Below, in pieces: positions 16,950-25,951 of a stretch of DNA of 64,000 nucleotides; the first letter of the stretch is position 1, and each line of letters opens with the position of its first letter. Under the pieces are notes generated by a model. It made no database searches, was not told where the DNA came from, and worked only from the letters and a program-made list of their open reading frames with translations. The translations under genes were made by a program, and so were the position numbers. The DNA comes from Paenibacillus sp. J45TS6 (GTDB lineage Bacteria; Bacillota; Bacilli; Paenibacillales; Paenibacillaceae): positions 62,001 to 126,000 of the forward strand of contig NZ_BOSJ01000009.1 of NCBI RefSeq assembly GCF_018403285.1. The letters run 5' to 3'.

Positions 16950-18320
16950 ATGCTACATAAGAAAACGAAAAAAATGGTGCCCGCCATTCTCGGGATCACG
17001 CTTGCGGCCTCGACGATTCTTTCTGCAGGCCAAGCACATGCTGTAGACACGGTGAATGCGGTCAGTGTAGAGACGAAGAAAATTAAGAACATTATTTTTC
17101 TGATTGGTGACGGGATGGGGACTCCTTACACAACAGCTTACCGCTATATGAAAGATAACCCTTCTACTCCCCTCATGGAGAAAACCGAGTTCGATCCATA
17201 CCTCATTGGCGCACAAATGACGTATCCTGAAGATGAGCACCAGAATGTAACGGACTCTGCATCCGCGGCAACGGCGATGTCAGCTGGAGTCAAAACGTAT
17301 AACGCAGCCATTGCGGTAGATAACGATCATACCGAAGTAAAAACCGTGCTCGAACAAGCCAAAGAAAACGGAAAAGCAACAGGTCTTGTCGCTACTTCCG
17401 AGATTACACATGCGACCCCTGCTGCCTTCGGTGCGCATGATATTAGCCGTAAAAACATGGATGCCATCGCAGATGACTACTTCGATCAGCTTGTGAATGG
17501 AAAACATAAAGTGGATGTCTTGCTTGGCGGCGGGAAATCAAATTTCGTGAGAGAAGATCGTGATTTGACTAAAGAATTTCAAAGTGCGGGATTCAGCTAT
17601 GTTACGGATCGCAGTGCCTTACTGAAAGATAACAACAACCAAATCCTAGGTTTGTTCGCAGATGGTGGCCTCGATAAAACGATCGACCGTACCAGTGCGA
17701 CTCCTTCTCTGGCAGAGATGACAGATACAGCGATTGATCGCCTGAGCACGAACGAGAACGGATTTTTCCTCATGATCGAGGGCAGCCAGATTGACTGGGC
17801 AGGTCATGATAATGATATCGTAGGTTCCATGAGTGAGATGGAAGACTTCGCGAAGGCTTTTAAGGCGGCGATTGATTTTGCAAAAGAAGATGGTGAAACG
17901 CTTGTCGTAGCTACAGCAGATCACTCTACTGGTGGACTTACGCTTGGAAAAGACGGCGAATACAATTTTCTCGCAGCCCCGATCAAAGCAGCCAAACGCA
18001 CGCCTGACTTTATGGCAGCAGAGATCGCAGCAGGAAGTTCTGTGGAAGATACGCTTAAGATATATATTGATCTTGAACTGACTGCAGAAGAGATCAAGTC
18101 TGTACAAGACGCAGCGACAGAGAAAAAGGTAACCGATATTGATAATGCCATTGAAGCAATCTTTGATAACCGTTCTTTTACCGGCTGGACAACGGGCGGT
18201 CATACAGGAGATGATGTTCCTGTGTACGCATATGGACCAGGCAAAGATCGGTTTGCAGGACTGATCGATAACACAGACAACGCCCGCATTATTTTCGATA
18301 TCTTAAGTAAGCATAAGTAA
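16950..18320 (+). CDS. phoA: Exported alkaline phosphatase
   Basis: A 456-aa PhoA-family phosphomonoesterase. A Sec signal peptide (MLHKKTKKMVPAILGITLA...) ends near AQAHA at about residue 31. Metal and catalytic motifs are intact: IGDGMG (Asp ligand), VTDSASAATAMSAG (nucleophile Ser), EGSQIDWAGHDND, ATADHSTGG and the late His in GGHTGDDVPVYAYGP. It would act outside the membrane to release phosphate from organic esters using two zinc and one magnesium. GAGGAGG lies 10 bases before ATG. Monocistronic. Confidence 0.95.
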   Translation: MLHKKTKKMVPAILGITLAASTILSAGQAHAVDTVNAVSVETKKIKNIIFLIGDGMGTPYTTAYRYMKDNPSTPLMEKTEFDPYLIGAQMTYPEDEHQNVTDSASAATAMSAGVKTYNAAIAVDNDHTEVKTVLEQAKENGKATGLVATSEITHATPAAFGAHDISRKNMDAIADDYFDQLVNGKHKVDVLLGGGKSNFVREDRDLTKEFQSAGFSYVTDRSALLKDNNNQILGLFADGGLDKTIDRTSATPSLAEMTDTAIDRLSTNENGFFLMIEGSQIDWAGHDNDIVGSMSEMEDFAKAFKAAIDFAKEDGETLVVATADHSTGGLTLGKDGEYNFLAAPIKAAKRTPDFMAAEIAAGSSVEDTLKIYIDLELTAEEIKSVQDAATEKKVTDIDNAIEAIFDNRSFTGWTTGGHTGDDVPVYAYGPGKDRFAGLIDNTDNARIIFDILSKHK

Positions 18321-18345
18321 TAGGAAGAAATGAAATGTAATAAAA

Positions 18346-18395
18346 TTAAAAAAAGACTGCAGATAGACTAGTGTAAGCTAGTTTTCCTGCAGTCT
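18346..18395. terminator. Terminator between convergent genes
   Basis: AGACTGCAG pairs with CTGCAGTCT, with an inner ACTAG/CTAGT stem. The T-run is on the minus-strand exit, so it serves best the MetQ-like gene; it can also end phosphatase transcripts. Confidence 0.85.
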
Positions 18396-18501
18396 GGGTA
18401 CTTCTTTTTGCGTTCACGTACGAACGATAAGGGAGTACCTTTTTATTTTAATTGTAATAAGAGATTGATCTAGTTGATTATGGGTTCATTCGAACTGTTG
18501 T

Positions 18502-19341
18502 TTAATCCATCCACTCTGGCTCTTCGTATTCTGGGAAGTTCTGATCAAGCAGCTTCTTGTATTCTGCAGATTGAACGACTTCTTTAAGCGTACGGGCAAA
18601 GGTAGCATTCTGATCTGCTGCACGTACAACGAGTCGATTGCTTAGATTCTCAGGAATATCCTCCGTATCGAGCTCATCTTTATCCGTAAATCCAGCTTCT
18701 GCTGCCATCATAACAGGCATCAACACGAGTTCTGTACTCTCATCTGTTACTGCTTGTCCCAATTCGCTTACTGGCATGGTTTTTAGTGTAATGTTCTTTG
18801 GATTCTCCTCTACCGCCGTATCGATTGACATGTCCGTGTAAGAAGCGCCGGTACGAATCCCAATCACACCTTCATCTTCCAGCATTAATAATGCGCGAGT
18901 CAGCAAAATCGGCTCTTCTGGAAGGAAGATTGTACTGTTCTTCGCAATAGCATCTTCGTCAGTAACCGATTTGGAATAAAGCGCAAGCGGCTCTGTCGGC
19001 ACGGCAATAATGGACGTTACAGCATTATCACTGTTATTGGTAAATGTATTTAGAAAAGCATCAATCGAACCATTCGTCAGTTCCGTTAAGGATTCATCCG
19101 GGTCACTGATCTCTACTACTTCCAATTTGGAACCTTGTTTTTCAACGAGATCTTTCATCGTCTTTTCTACCATTTCCTTACTGGAACCGGCAGGTACCCC
19201 GACTTTTATTACTTGAGGTTCATCTTGGTCTTTCAAACCTTCTCCATTATTGTCTACCGTTGTTGTACTGCATCCTGCGAGTAATACGCTGACTAAAGTC
19301 ATTCCTGCCATCCATTTAAACCACATTTTTTTCGTCTTCAT
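18502..19341 (-). CDS. MetQ/NlpA-family substrate-binding lipoprotein
   Basis: A 279-aa lipoprotein with lipobox LLAGC (Cys at about 23), so tethered to the outer face of the membrane. The body follows the NlpA/MetQ fold (IKVGVPAGSSKEMV; a GSIDAFLNTF stretch; NRLVVRAAD near the C-terminus). Family members bind D/L-methionine for the MetN-MetI importer. No ATPase or permease is adjacent, so it is an orphan here. Divergence from standard MetQ is considerable, so the ligand is uncertain. AGAGGGAG lies upstream of ATG. Confidence 0.82.
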   Translation of the reverse strand: MKTKKMWFKWMAGMTLVSVLLAGCSTTTVDNNGEGLKDQDEPQVIKVGVPAGSSKEMVEKTMKDLVEKQGSKLEVVEISDPDESLTELTNGSIDAFLNTFTNNSDNAVTSIIAVPTEPLALYSKSVTDEDAIAKNSTIFLPEEPILLTRALLMLEDEGVIGIRTGASYTDMSIDTAVEENPKNITLKTMPVSELGQAVTDESTELVLMPVMMAAEAGFTDKDELDTEDIPENLSNRLVVRAADQNATFARTLKEVVQSAEYKKLLDQNFPEYEEPEWMD

Positions 19342-19527
19342 GTTGTGTATTCTCCCTCTATAGATGTTTTTCTATTCTATATACAAGTAGCTTACCATGG
19401 AAGATCTAACGAATGCGAATTGCTAACGGGCTGTGTTCGTGCATTTCCACCCTCTACGTGGTATATTAACCAAGACAATCGGAATTAAACCGGACAATCT
19501 TTTTACCCAATCAGGAGGCCATAAGGC

Positions 19528-20559
19528 ATGCGAAAAAAACAAGCACCGCATCTTAGCACAGAGGATGGTTACAGTACTCGTCCCCAGGCGCAAAGTCATG
19601 CGAAATCACATAAAAAATCGAAAGGGAGCACCTTCTCTGCTCCTCGCCCAAATAGCAAAAAAACAGGATCTTCCGTAGATTCACCTAAAGCTTATGTTGT
19701 AGAAGAAAGCAGTGAGCTACTTGCTTACTTGCTTACTCATCTCTCTAAGAGTCGTAATGCGATCAAATCCATGCTGGCGAGAGGACAAATTCTCGTAAAT
19801 GGCAAAGTGGTAACAGCATACAATTACGCGCTTAAACCTGGAATGAGGATTTCCATTATCAGCGAGAAAAAAGAAGAAGCTCCTCCCCTTCTGGGACTTG
19901 CTATTCTGTACGAAGATAACGACATTATTGTCGTTCATAAAGATTCCGGACTATTGTCCGTTGCCTCCGATAAGGAGCAAGAAGTAACGGCTTATCGTCA
20001 GTTAATGACGCATGTACGCGTAGAACATCCAAGCAATCGTATTTTCATCGTTCACCGTCTCGACCGGGATACATCAGGCGTGATGCTGTTTGCGAAGCGT
20101 GAAGAGATTCAAAAAGCACTCCAAGATACTTGGCGTGATACTGTAGAAGAACGTACTTACATTGCCCTTGTTGAAGGAAAAGTAAAGCAAAGCCAAGGTA
20201 CTATCACATCCTACTTAAAAGAGAGTAAAACGCTCAAAATGTACTCTTCGCCTTACCCTAATAACGGCCAAAAAGCCATCACTCATTTCAAAACGCTGGA
20301 AGCGGAAAGTGAGTACTCCTTACTGGAAGTTCAGCTCGAAACCGGACGCAAGAATCAGATTCGTGTTCATATGGAGGAATTGGGACATCCGGTGGCCGGA
20401 GATAAGAAATATGGTGCGCGCAGCCGCGGCATCGGCAGACTTGGGCTACATGCGAAAGTGCTCGCTTTCACTCATCCGGGAACAGGCGAACTGATGCGTT
20501 TTGAGAGTCCTGTACCAAAAGGATTCCTTAGACCTTTCCAGAAGAATCAGCCAAAATAA
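19528..20559 (+). CDS. RluA-family 23S/tRNA pseudouridine synthase
   Basis: A 343-aa protein. Residues 1-52 are a basic, Ser/Lys-rich extension that probably contacts RNA, then an S4 domain (SKSRNAIKSMLARGQILVNGKVV), then the catalytic RluA domain with the signature HRLDRDTSGVMLFAK (catalytic Asp) and late ETGRKNQIRVHMEELGHPVAGD. The reaction is uridine to pseudouridine in structured RNA; which site cannot be told. AGGAGG lies 9 bases upstream of ATG. Monocistronic. Confidence 0.93.
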   Translation: MRKKQAPHLSTEDGYSTRPQAQSHAKSHKKSKGSTFSAPRPNSKKTGSSVDSPKAYVVEESSELLAYLLTHLSKSRNAIKSMLARGQILVNGKVVTAYNYALKPGMRISIISEKKEEAPPLLGLAILYEDNDIIVVHKDSGLLSVASDKEQEVTAYRQLMTHVRVEHPSNRIFIVHRLDRDTSGVMLFAKREEIQKALQDTWRDTVEERTYIALVEGKVKQSQGTITSYLKESKTLKMYSSPYPNNGQKAITHFKTLEAESEYSLLEVQLETGRKNQIRVHMEELGHPVAGDKKYGARSRGIGRLGLHAKVLAFTHPGTGELMRFESPVPKGFLRPFQKNQPK

Positions 20560-20564
20560 ACGTT

Positions 20565-20611
20565 AAAAACTCGGGCTTCGCTTCATGCGAAATCCCGAGT
20601 TTTTATTTTTT
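20565..20611 (+). terminator. Terminator of the pseudouridine synthase gene
   Basis: AAAACTCGGG pairs with CCCGAGTTTT and is followed by a long T-rich run. Confidence 0.9.
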
Positions 20612-20695
20612 CTAAGAAACTTCATCTAAATATGAGGCCTATCAAAATTCTTGGTATCCTATTCTTATTTCTGATTTGGGATCTTTCTTTTCATA

Positions 20696-21475
20696 TCATA
20701 GCTGCTTCGCAAGCTTCTGAGCGGTTGCAAGCATCTCGGCAATTACCGTTTCGTTTGGGACCCTTTCTGGATCGTTATATCTTGAAGGAGTGAGATAGCC
20801 AATCTCGACCATAAACCCATTTTTGTAAAACATAATTTCATCCGCCGCCGTTGTCAATACAATGACGTCACCCATCTCATTCTCTACATAAGAACTGTAC
20901 GCATACGAGCTGTCTGTCGTCTGAATGAAGTGGTAAAACGTTGTTCCTGCTTCGTCTGTACTCACATCCACCCGGTTCAGCAAATAATCCTGATCTCCGT
21001 CATGGTGTGGAATATATGATTGAAAAGGATCTTCCTTTACTTCCATCATGTTAATCTTATAAAACAAATCTCCGTAATGGCCATAGTCATCTGCTTGTCC
21101 ATAATAGTTCAGTTGAACCTGATAACTAGGGGATTCTTTACTGCCATACTGCACAAGAAATGCTTCTTCTTTCTCCACCTCAAAAGGCATGTCCTTGCTG
21201 CTGAACTGAATTTGGCGCCCTGGGCGCAGTATAGCATACTTCTCCAGCAGGAGATCTGGGCTGACAGGTTTATAGAATATCGCATGTTCTGTATCACCTA
21301 GCTCATAGTGGTGGAACCTAGTACTGTGATTGATGGTGTCCCTATGTATTTTCGACTTCGTTAGCCCAGGAATTGGTTCCTCACAACCACTTAGAAGCAA
21401 ACTCATAGACAACAGAAGCAAGAACATCCAATGATGGCTAGGCCGCCTTTTTACCATCGTCTTCGTATATCGCAT
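20696..21475 (-). CDS. Hypothetical lipoprotein
   Basis: A 259-aa protein with basic N-terminus, hydrophobic stretch (WMFLLLLSMSLLL) and lipobox LLSGC (Cys at about 31). The remaining sequence is acidic and Tyr-rich with no recognised domain. It begins 3 bases after the methyltransferase stop, so the two are cotranscribed; GAGGT sits 9 bases before ATG. Role unknown. Confidence 0.8.
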   Translation of the reverse strand: MRYTKTMVKRRPSHHWMFLLLLSMSLLLSGCEEPIPGLTKSKIHRDTINHSTRFHHYELGDTEHAIFYKPVSPDLLLEKYAILRPGRQIQFSSKDMPFEVEKEEAFLVQYGSKESPSYQVQLNYYGQADDYGHYGDLFYKINMMEVKEDPFQSYIPHHDGDQDYLLNRVDVSTDEAGTTFYHFIQTTDSSYAYSSYVENEMGDVIVLTTAADEIMFYKNGFMVEIGYLTPSRYNDPERVPNETVIAEMLATAQKLAKQL

Positions 21476-21478
21476 GCC

Positions 21479-22267
21479 TTACCTCGATTCAGATGAATTT
21501 TTCGTAAGCTCCATAAATAAAAATAAAGGAATCCGAAGTCTGCGTTCATAGGTCTCTTCATGGATAAATCGTTCCCGTACCGGCTTAGACTCTCGAAGAT
21601 TAGACACCTTAAACCCTGCCCTGCAAGCTGTCTGAAAATAATCTTCTACCGTACGATGATATTTCATTACCGGTCCGCCCATCCATTCCTGCGTACGATA
21701 ACCAGGCACAAAATATTGATCCACGATCCAGTTTGTGCGAATGCCCGATGGTTGAAGTGTAGAGGTGATAACCGGGTGCTCGATAGAAAAAATAAATCTT
21801 CCTCCCGGCTTAAGAATCTCATAGATCTTGGTGAACAGAGGAGCTAGATCCTCAAGATAATGAAGAACTAGACGGGATATGACCAGATCATAGGAACCTG
21901 CATCTTTTTCGGCTATAGCTGCGTCCGCTTCTGCCCTGTTTTCTGCTGCAACCCAGTCCTCAATCGTGGTGAATATCGCATTCCCCCGATCCGCTACCTC
22001 TTGTAATGATTGAACAGCAAGACCATACATATTCTGCGATCCTTCCATTCCGGTATACTTCCCAGCTCCTGCATCTAGCAGCTTCCGTCCAAACTGGGCA
22101 TCACCGCATCCAATATCCAGTACCGAGAAGCCTTTCACTTCGCCCGCCATCTCCCAAATGATTGGTTCCTCCAGCGTATCGTTCGCATTCTCCGGCATGC
22201 CTCTCCGGGCTGTATAATTTGCAAACTGTTCCTTACGGTCATAAAACTGCGAACCACGATATTCCAT
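21479..22267 (-). CDS. Class I SAM-dependent methyltransferase
   Basis: A 262-aa cytosolic protein with motif I VLDIGCGDAQFG at about residues 49-60, acidic motif II (YTGMEGS), LVISRLVLHYLEDL and post-motif LKPGGRFIFSIEHPV. These mark a SAM-binding Rossmann fold acting on a small molecule; the substrate is not evident. First gene of a two-gene unit with the lipoprotein. GAGGCGG lies upstream of ATG. Confidence 0.88.
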   Translation of the reverse strand: MEYRGSQFYDRKEQFANYTARRGMPENANDTLEEPIIWEMAGEVKGFSVLDIGCGDAQFGRKLLDAGAGKYTGMEGSQNMYGLAVQSLQEVADRGNAIFTTIEDWVAAENRAEADAAIAEKDAGSYDLVISRLVLHYLEDLAPLFTKIYEILKPGGRFIFSIEHPVITSTLQPSGIRTNWIVDQYFVPGYRTQEWMGGPVMKYHRTVEDYFQTACRAGFKVSNLRESKPVRERFIHEETYERRLRIPLFLFMELTKNSSESR

Positions 22268-22317
22268 CGATACTTCCGCCTCTCTTAATAGATCTTCTTA
22301 TTCCGCCGGACTCCTTT

Positions 22318-22365
22318 CAATTCACTTTACTTTCAATAGACTTTACTTCCAATACACTTTACCAT
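22318..22365. repeat. Three 16-bp direct repeats
   Basis: Three consecutive 16-bp units built on CAATxxACTTTACTTC (22318, 22334, 22350) lie upstream of both the methyltransferase (leftward) and speD (rightward). Spacing is exact. The repeats could bind a regulator or may be a simple tandem duplication. Confidence 0.8.
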
Positions 22366-22490
22366 ATAAACCCAATTCAGATAACTTCAATATAAATCGT
22401 CAAAAAACGCTTTAAGCTACCCACGATATGGTTAAAGTACATAAAGGTACCTACAGATACCAAGTCACCCTAGGGACAGGAGGCATCATT

Positions 22491-23360
22491 ATGACACTCA
22501 CTCCAGAACAAAGAATCGAGCTGCACGGTTTCAACAACTTGACGAAATCACTCAGCTTTAATATGTATGATGTGTGTTATACCCGGACCAAAGAAGAACG
22601 CGAAGCCTATATTGAATATATTGATGAACAGTATAACGCGGATCGATTAACTCAAATCTTAACAAATGTAGCTCATATTATTGGAGCCCATGTACTGAAT
22701 GTGGCCAAGCAGGACTATATTCCCCAAGGAGCCAGCGTAACACTGCTGGTATCGGAAGGACCTGTGGATGGTGCAGGAGAGGAATCTTTTGAGGAATCAC
22801 CAGGGCCGCTTCCTGATCATGTGGTCATGCATTTAGATAAAAGCCATATCACCGTGCATACGTATCCGGAATTCCATCCTCATGAGGGGATCAGTACGTT
22901 CCGGGCCGATATTGACGTATCTACTTGCGGGGAGATTTCACCGCTGAAGGCACTGAACTATTTAATCCATTCTTTTGATACGGATATTATGACGATCGAT
23001 TACCGGGTCCGAGGCTTTACACGGGATATTAACGGCAAGAAGTTATTTATTGACCATGATATTAGTTCCATTCAGAACTATATTCCTGAGAGTGTGCAGC
23101 AACAATTTGATATGATTGATATCAATGTATATCAGCATCATATTTTCCATACCAAATGTAAATTGAAAGAATTTGACCTGAATAACTATCTGTTTGGATA
23201 TACAAAGGATACACTCAGCGAAGAAGAACAGAAGGACATCTCGGAGCAACTCAAACTTGAGATGGATGAGATCTATTACGGAATGAATATGGATGCAGGA
23301 TCCATTGACGAAGATGCGGAAGAGGATTTTGTATATCAGCGGGCTCCGGAATCAAACTAA
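22491..23360 (+). CDS. speD: S-adenosylmethionine decarboxylase proenzyme
   Basis: A 289-aa protein of the longer, Escherichia coli-type SpeD class. It self-cleaves to create a pyruvoyl group and decarboxylates SAM to supply aminopropyl groups for spermidine. The processing region [14 protein letters not shown], with the invariant Ser, and the following [13 protein letters not shown] (with catalytic Cys) are intact. The ATG at 22491 is preferred over one 63 bases upstream because ACAGGAGG lies 8 bases before it. No speE is adjacent. Confidence 0.94.
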   Translation: MTLTPEQRIELHGFNNLTKSLSFNMYDVCYTRTKEEREAYIEYIDEQYNADRLTQILTNVAHIIGAHVLNVAKQDYIPQGASVTLLVSEGPVDGAGEESFEESPGPLPDHVVMHLDKSHITVHTYPEFHPHEGISTFRADIDVSTCGEISPLKALNYLIHSFDTDIMTIDYRVRGFTRDINGKKLFIDHDISSIQNYIPESVQQQFDMIDINVYQHHIFHTKCKLKEFDLNNYLFGYTKDTLSEEEQKDISEQLKLEMDEIYYGMNMDAGSIDEDAEEDFVYQRAPESN

Positions 23361-23383
23361 CTTATCGATCATCATTAATCATC

Positions 23384-23425
23384 AAAAAAGGGATTACGTT
23401 TATATAAACGCGATCCCTTTCTTTA
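23384..23425. terminator. Terminator between convergent genes
   Basis: AAAGGGATTACGTTTA pairs with TAAACGCGATCCCTTT, followed by CTTT. Confidence 0.85.
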
Positions 23426-23434
23426 CGTATTCAG

Positions 23435-23761
23435 CTATTTCTGACGTAGAAACTTCACCGTGAATCGCGCTGCTTCCAGCACTTCACTCACAAAATCCTT
23501 ATTTTCCTTTTCCCATTCATTCGGGTCATCCAGAGCAATCTCTTCAATAAACTCTTCCATAAGTTCAGAAAGTTCCCTGCGGGAAGGTCCTTTCCCCTGA
23601 CTTTTACCTCGCAGGCAACTTACGGAAGATCGAATCATTTTACAACTGTCTTTGATGTAGCTGTATTCGTCCTTGTCCCATGCCTTCGGATTATCCATAT
23701 CGAGAAAAACAATCCATTTCTCAAGTAAACTTGCTGCCTGATTTGTGTTCATGCTTGTCAT
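23435..23761 (-). CDS. Small acidic protein with internal duplication
   Basis: A 108-aa soluble protein made of two tandem copies of a roughly 42-residue helical unit. Copy one is at about 12-51 (LLEKWIVFLDMDNPKAWDKD ... SSVSCLRGK), copy two at about 66-107 (LMEEFIEEIALDDPNEWEKE ... FTVKFLRQK); shared positions include L-E-x-W/F, D-NP/DP, W-D/E-K and the terminal FLR/CLR. No known family is recognised. GGAGAT lies upstream of ATG. Function unknown. Confidence 0.7.
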   Translation of the reverse strand: MTSMNTNQAASLLEKWIVFLDMDNPKAWDKDEYSYIKDSCKMIRSSVSCLRGKSQGKGPSRRELSELMEEFIEEIALDDPNEWEKENKDFVSEVLEAARFTVKFLRQK

Positions 23762-23925
23762 TTTATATCTCCATTCATTTCTTAATCATCGGTACTTCAC
23801 TTGAATCTAGTATAACGATAACGGCTTAGACTTAAACTGACAAGCTTTATATGGAAGATATTTATATGAATACCCGCTATAATGTACATAGACGAACTTG
23901 ATATTAAAGGAGTGTACCATCCCCC

Positions 23926-24483
23926 TTGGAAAAAACGACTAATCCCAACTGGTTTCATGGCAGCAAGGTTCGCCTCGCAGCCGCGATCCAGCAAGATGCT
24001 CAGACCTTAGCCGCTTATACAGAAGATTACGATTATATGCGTAACCTAGATACCGATTATGCCGTACCGCAAACCGTAGCAGAAGCGGGCCCAAAAAGTG
24101 CAAAGATGGAGAACGGCGTAGAATTCATGCTGCGTACCATTGATGAAGATCGCCTGATCGGATTCGTGGCCCTGCACAGCATTGAATGGAATAACCAGGC
24201 TGCGAAACTTGCCATCGGCATCGGTAAAGCGAAAGATCGGGGAAAAGGTTACGGCAGCGATGCACTGCAGATTATCTTGCGCTACGCTTTCCACGAACTT
24301 AACTTAAACCGCGTTGGTCTTGAAGTGATCTCTTATAACGAAGTAGCTTATCATGCATATAAAAAGGCAGGTTTTATAGAGGAAGGCAGAAAGCGCGCTG
24401 CCGTGCTACGCGGAGGTAAAGCCTATGACCTTATTCTGATGAGCATGCTGCGTGATGAATGGAAATCTAAGATACAAGCATAA
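23926..24483 (+). CDS. GNAT N-acetyltransferase, RimJ/RimL-like
   Basis: A 185-aa protein with the GNAT acetyl-CoA loop GIGKAKDRGKGYGSDALQ (R/Q-x-x-G-x-G at about 108-114) and the later NLNRVGLEVISYNEVAYHAYKKAGF motif typical of the RimJ/RimL group, which acetylates protein N-termini or small amines. The start is TTG with AAAGGAG 13 bases upstream, longer than usual. Monocistronic. Confidence 0.9.
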   Translation: MEKTTNPNWFHGSKVRLAAAIQQDAQTLAAYTEDYDYMRNLDTDYAVPQTVAEAGPKSAKMENGVEFMLRTIDEDRLIGFVALHSIEWNNQAAKLAIGIGKAKDRGKGYGSDALQIILRYAFHELNLNRVGLEVISYNEVAYHAYKKAGFIEEGRKRAAVLRGGKAYDLILMSMLRDEWKSKIQA

Positions 24484-24492
24484 AACTCAAAC

Positions 24493-24568
24493 AAAAAGAC
24501 CTGGAATCTTCCCTTTGCAAGTATACCTTACACGTATACGTACAATGGAAATCAACCCAGGTCTTTTT
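24493..24568. terminator. Long terminator between two GNAT genes
   Basis: AAAAAGACCTGG pairs with CCAGGTCTTTTT; the loop holds a second hairpin (GTATACC/GTATACG region). Serves both convergent genes. Confidence 0.88.
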
Positions 24569-24590
24569 CATATCCATCTATAATTAGCGA

Positions 24591-24884
24591 CTATTGTTTC
24601 GCTAGAACATCTTGATACTCAGGATGTTTGCTGATTGTACTTTCTGCAAAAGGACAAGTAGGTACGATGCGCAGATTATTTTCTCTTGCATGTTCTACGA
24701 TTCTCTTCACCAAGGCTGCGCCAACTCCTTTTCCTTGCAGCTCATCAGATACAGAGGTATGATCTACGTCGATCACTTCATAACCTTCCGAATCCTTACC
24801 GCGAGGGATAAAGCCAATGCTGGCTGCCTTTTCTCCATTTTGATCCACATAGAATTCGTTTTCTCCAGGTAAAATATCATACAT
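24591..24884 (-). CDS. Small GNAT protein, YjdJ-type
   Basis: A 97-aa protein with HTSVSDELQGKGVGAALVKRIVEHARENNLRIVPTCPF: the Q-G-x-G-V-G acetyl-CoA loop and the C-P-F tail of the short GNAT family (YidJ/YjdJ-like, COG2388). The physiological acceptor is not known. GAGAGGAG lies upstream of ATG. Confidence 0.88.
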   Translation of the reverse strand: MYDILPGENEFYVDQNGEKAASIGFIPRGKDSEGYEVIDVDHTSVSDELQGKGVGAALVKRIVEHARENNLRIVPTCPFAESTISKHPEYQDVLAKQ

Positions 24885-25019
24885 AGTCTAAGCTCCTCTC
24901 TATGGGACAATATCCCGTTACTCTTTTATACACTTTCCGCCGCTTCTTGAAGCATGATTCAAAGATTCATCACGGAACTTTGTGTAAAGGTAGCTTGTCA
25001 TTATTCATCCTGGATTATT

Positions 25020-25783
25020 TTATATTTTGATTGCTCTTATACGAAGACGTTTGTAATCGATGTTCCAAGTTCCCTCATGATATAGAGCCGCTTTTGTTCG
25101 CTCAGCGATCTCATCATAAGCTTTGTTTAAGAACTCAGGTGATACATCAGTGAAGAAGGGGCTTGCAAATCCATTCAGCCAGTGCCTGAGTCTTGCATCG
25201 GGGTAGGTCTATCGAAATGCAGTGCATACGTGACCCGAAAGCCGTGTCTTTCAAGAAGAACGCTGTACTCTCCGATACTCGGAAAATACCAAGGGCTCCG
25301 TGTTCCCGCATCGATCCCCTGCTCCATTAGCACTTCGCTGATAGCCTGAACCACGGTCCCTACATTATGTTGTCCTCCGAACTCAGCCACAAATCTGCCT
25401 CCAGGGCGCAGTGCATCATGAACACACTGGACCACGTCTTCTGCATTCTTCATCCAGTGCAGGGCAGCGTTGGAGAATACCGCATCCAAAGGCTCTTGTA
25501 CCGTAAAACACTCTGCATTTCCTTCTACAAAATTTAGATTAGGATATTTAATCCGCGCTTTCTCCAGCATTGAAGGGGAGAGATCCATCCCCGTTACCAT
25601 CGCTTTGCTTGCAGCAATCTCCTGTGTTAGATCCCCCGTTCCACAACCAAGATCGAGAATACGTTCCCCCTCTACGGGTTCAAGCAAGTCGATCAATCCT
25701 CTGCCCATCTCTGATACAAAAGAAAGTTTCTCATCGTAATGTTCAGATGCCCATGACTGTCCCTTATTTGTTCGCTGTACCAT
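25020..25783 (-). pseudogene. Frameshifted class I methyltransferase
   Basis: The N-terminal 195 residues are a normal trans-aconitate-methyltransferase-like protein (ILDLGCGTGDLTQEI motif I, NAALHWM, LRPGGRFVAEFGG). The frame then stops at 25175 with the tail PMQDSGTG. The +1 frame continues directly (HWLNGFASPFFTDVSPEFL ... RLRIRAIKI) to a TAA at 25020-25022, giving the usual family C-terminus. A small deletion in the 25175-25195 region explains the break. Either the gene is inactive, or a truncated protein is made, or this is an assembly error. Confidence 0.82.
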
Positions 25784-25951
25784 CCTGACCTCATCTCCTT
25801 CATATAGAAGAACCTACAGCCATTATGGCACAGCAGATTACATGAAATTAAATACCTGTTTCCTATGAAATTAATAGTTAACAACTATATCTCCTTCATA
25901 AGCGGCAGCGGCACCTTAAAAATCATAACCCTCCATTTACGAATCTACATT

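Noticed and set aside
22380-22490. A SAM-sensing riboswitch before speD
   Set aside because: Only a short hairpin-like GGTACC region is seen; no known SAM aptamer core could be recognised.
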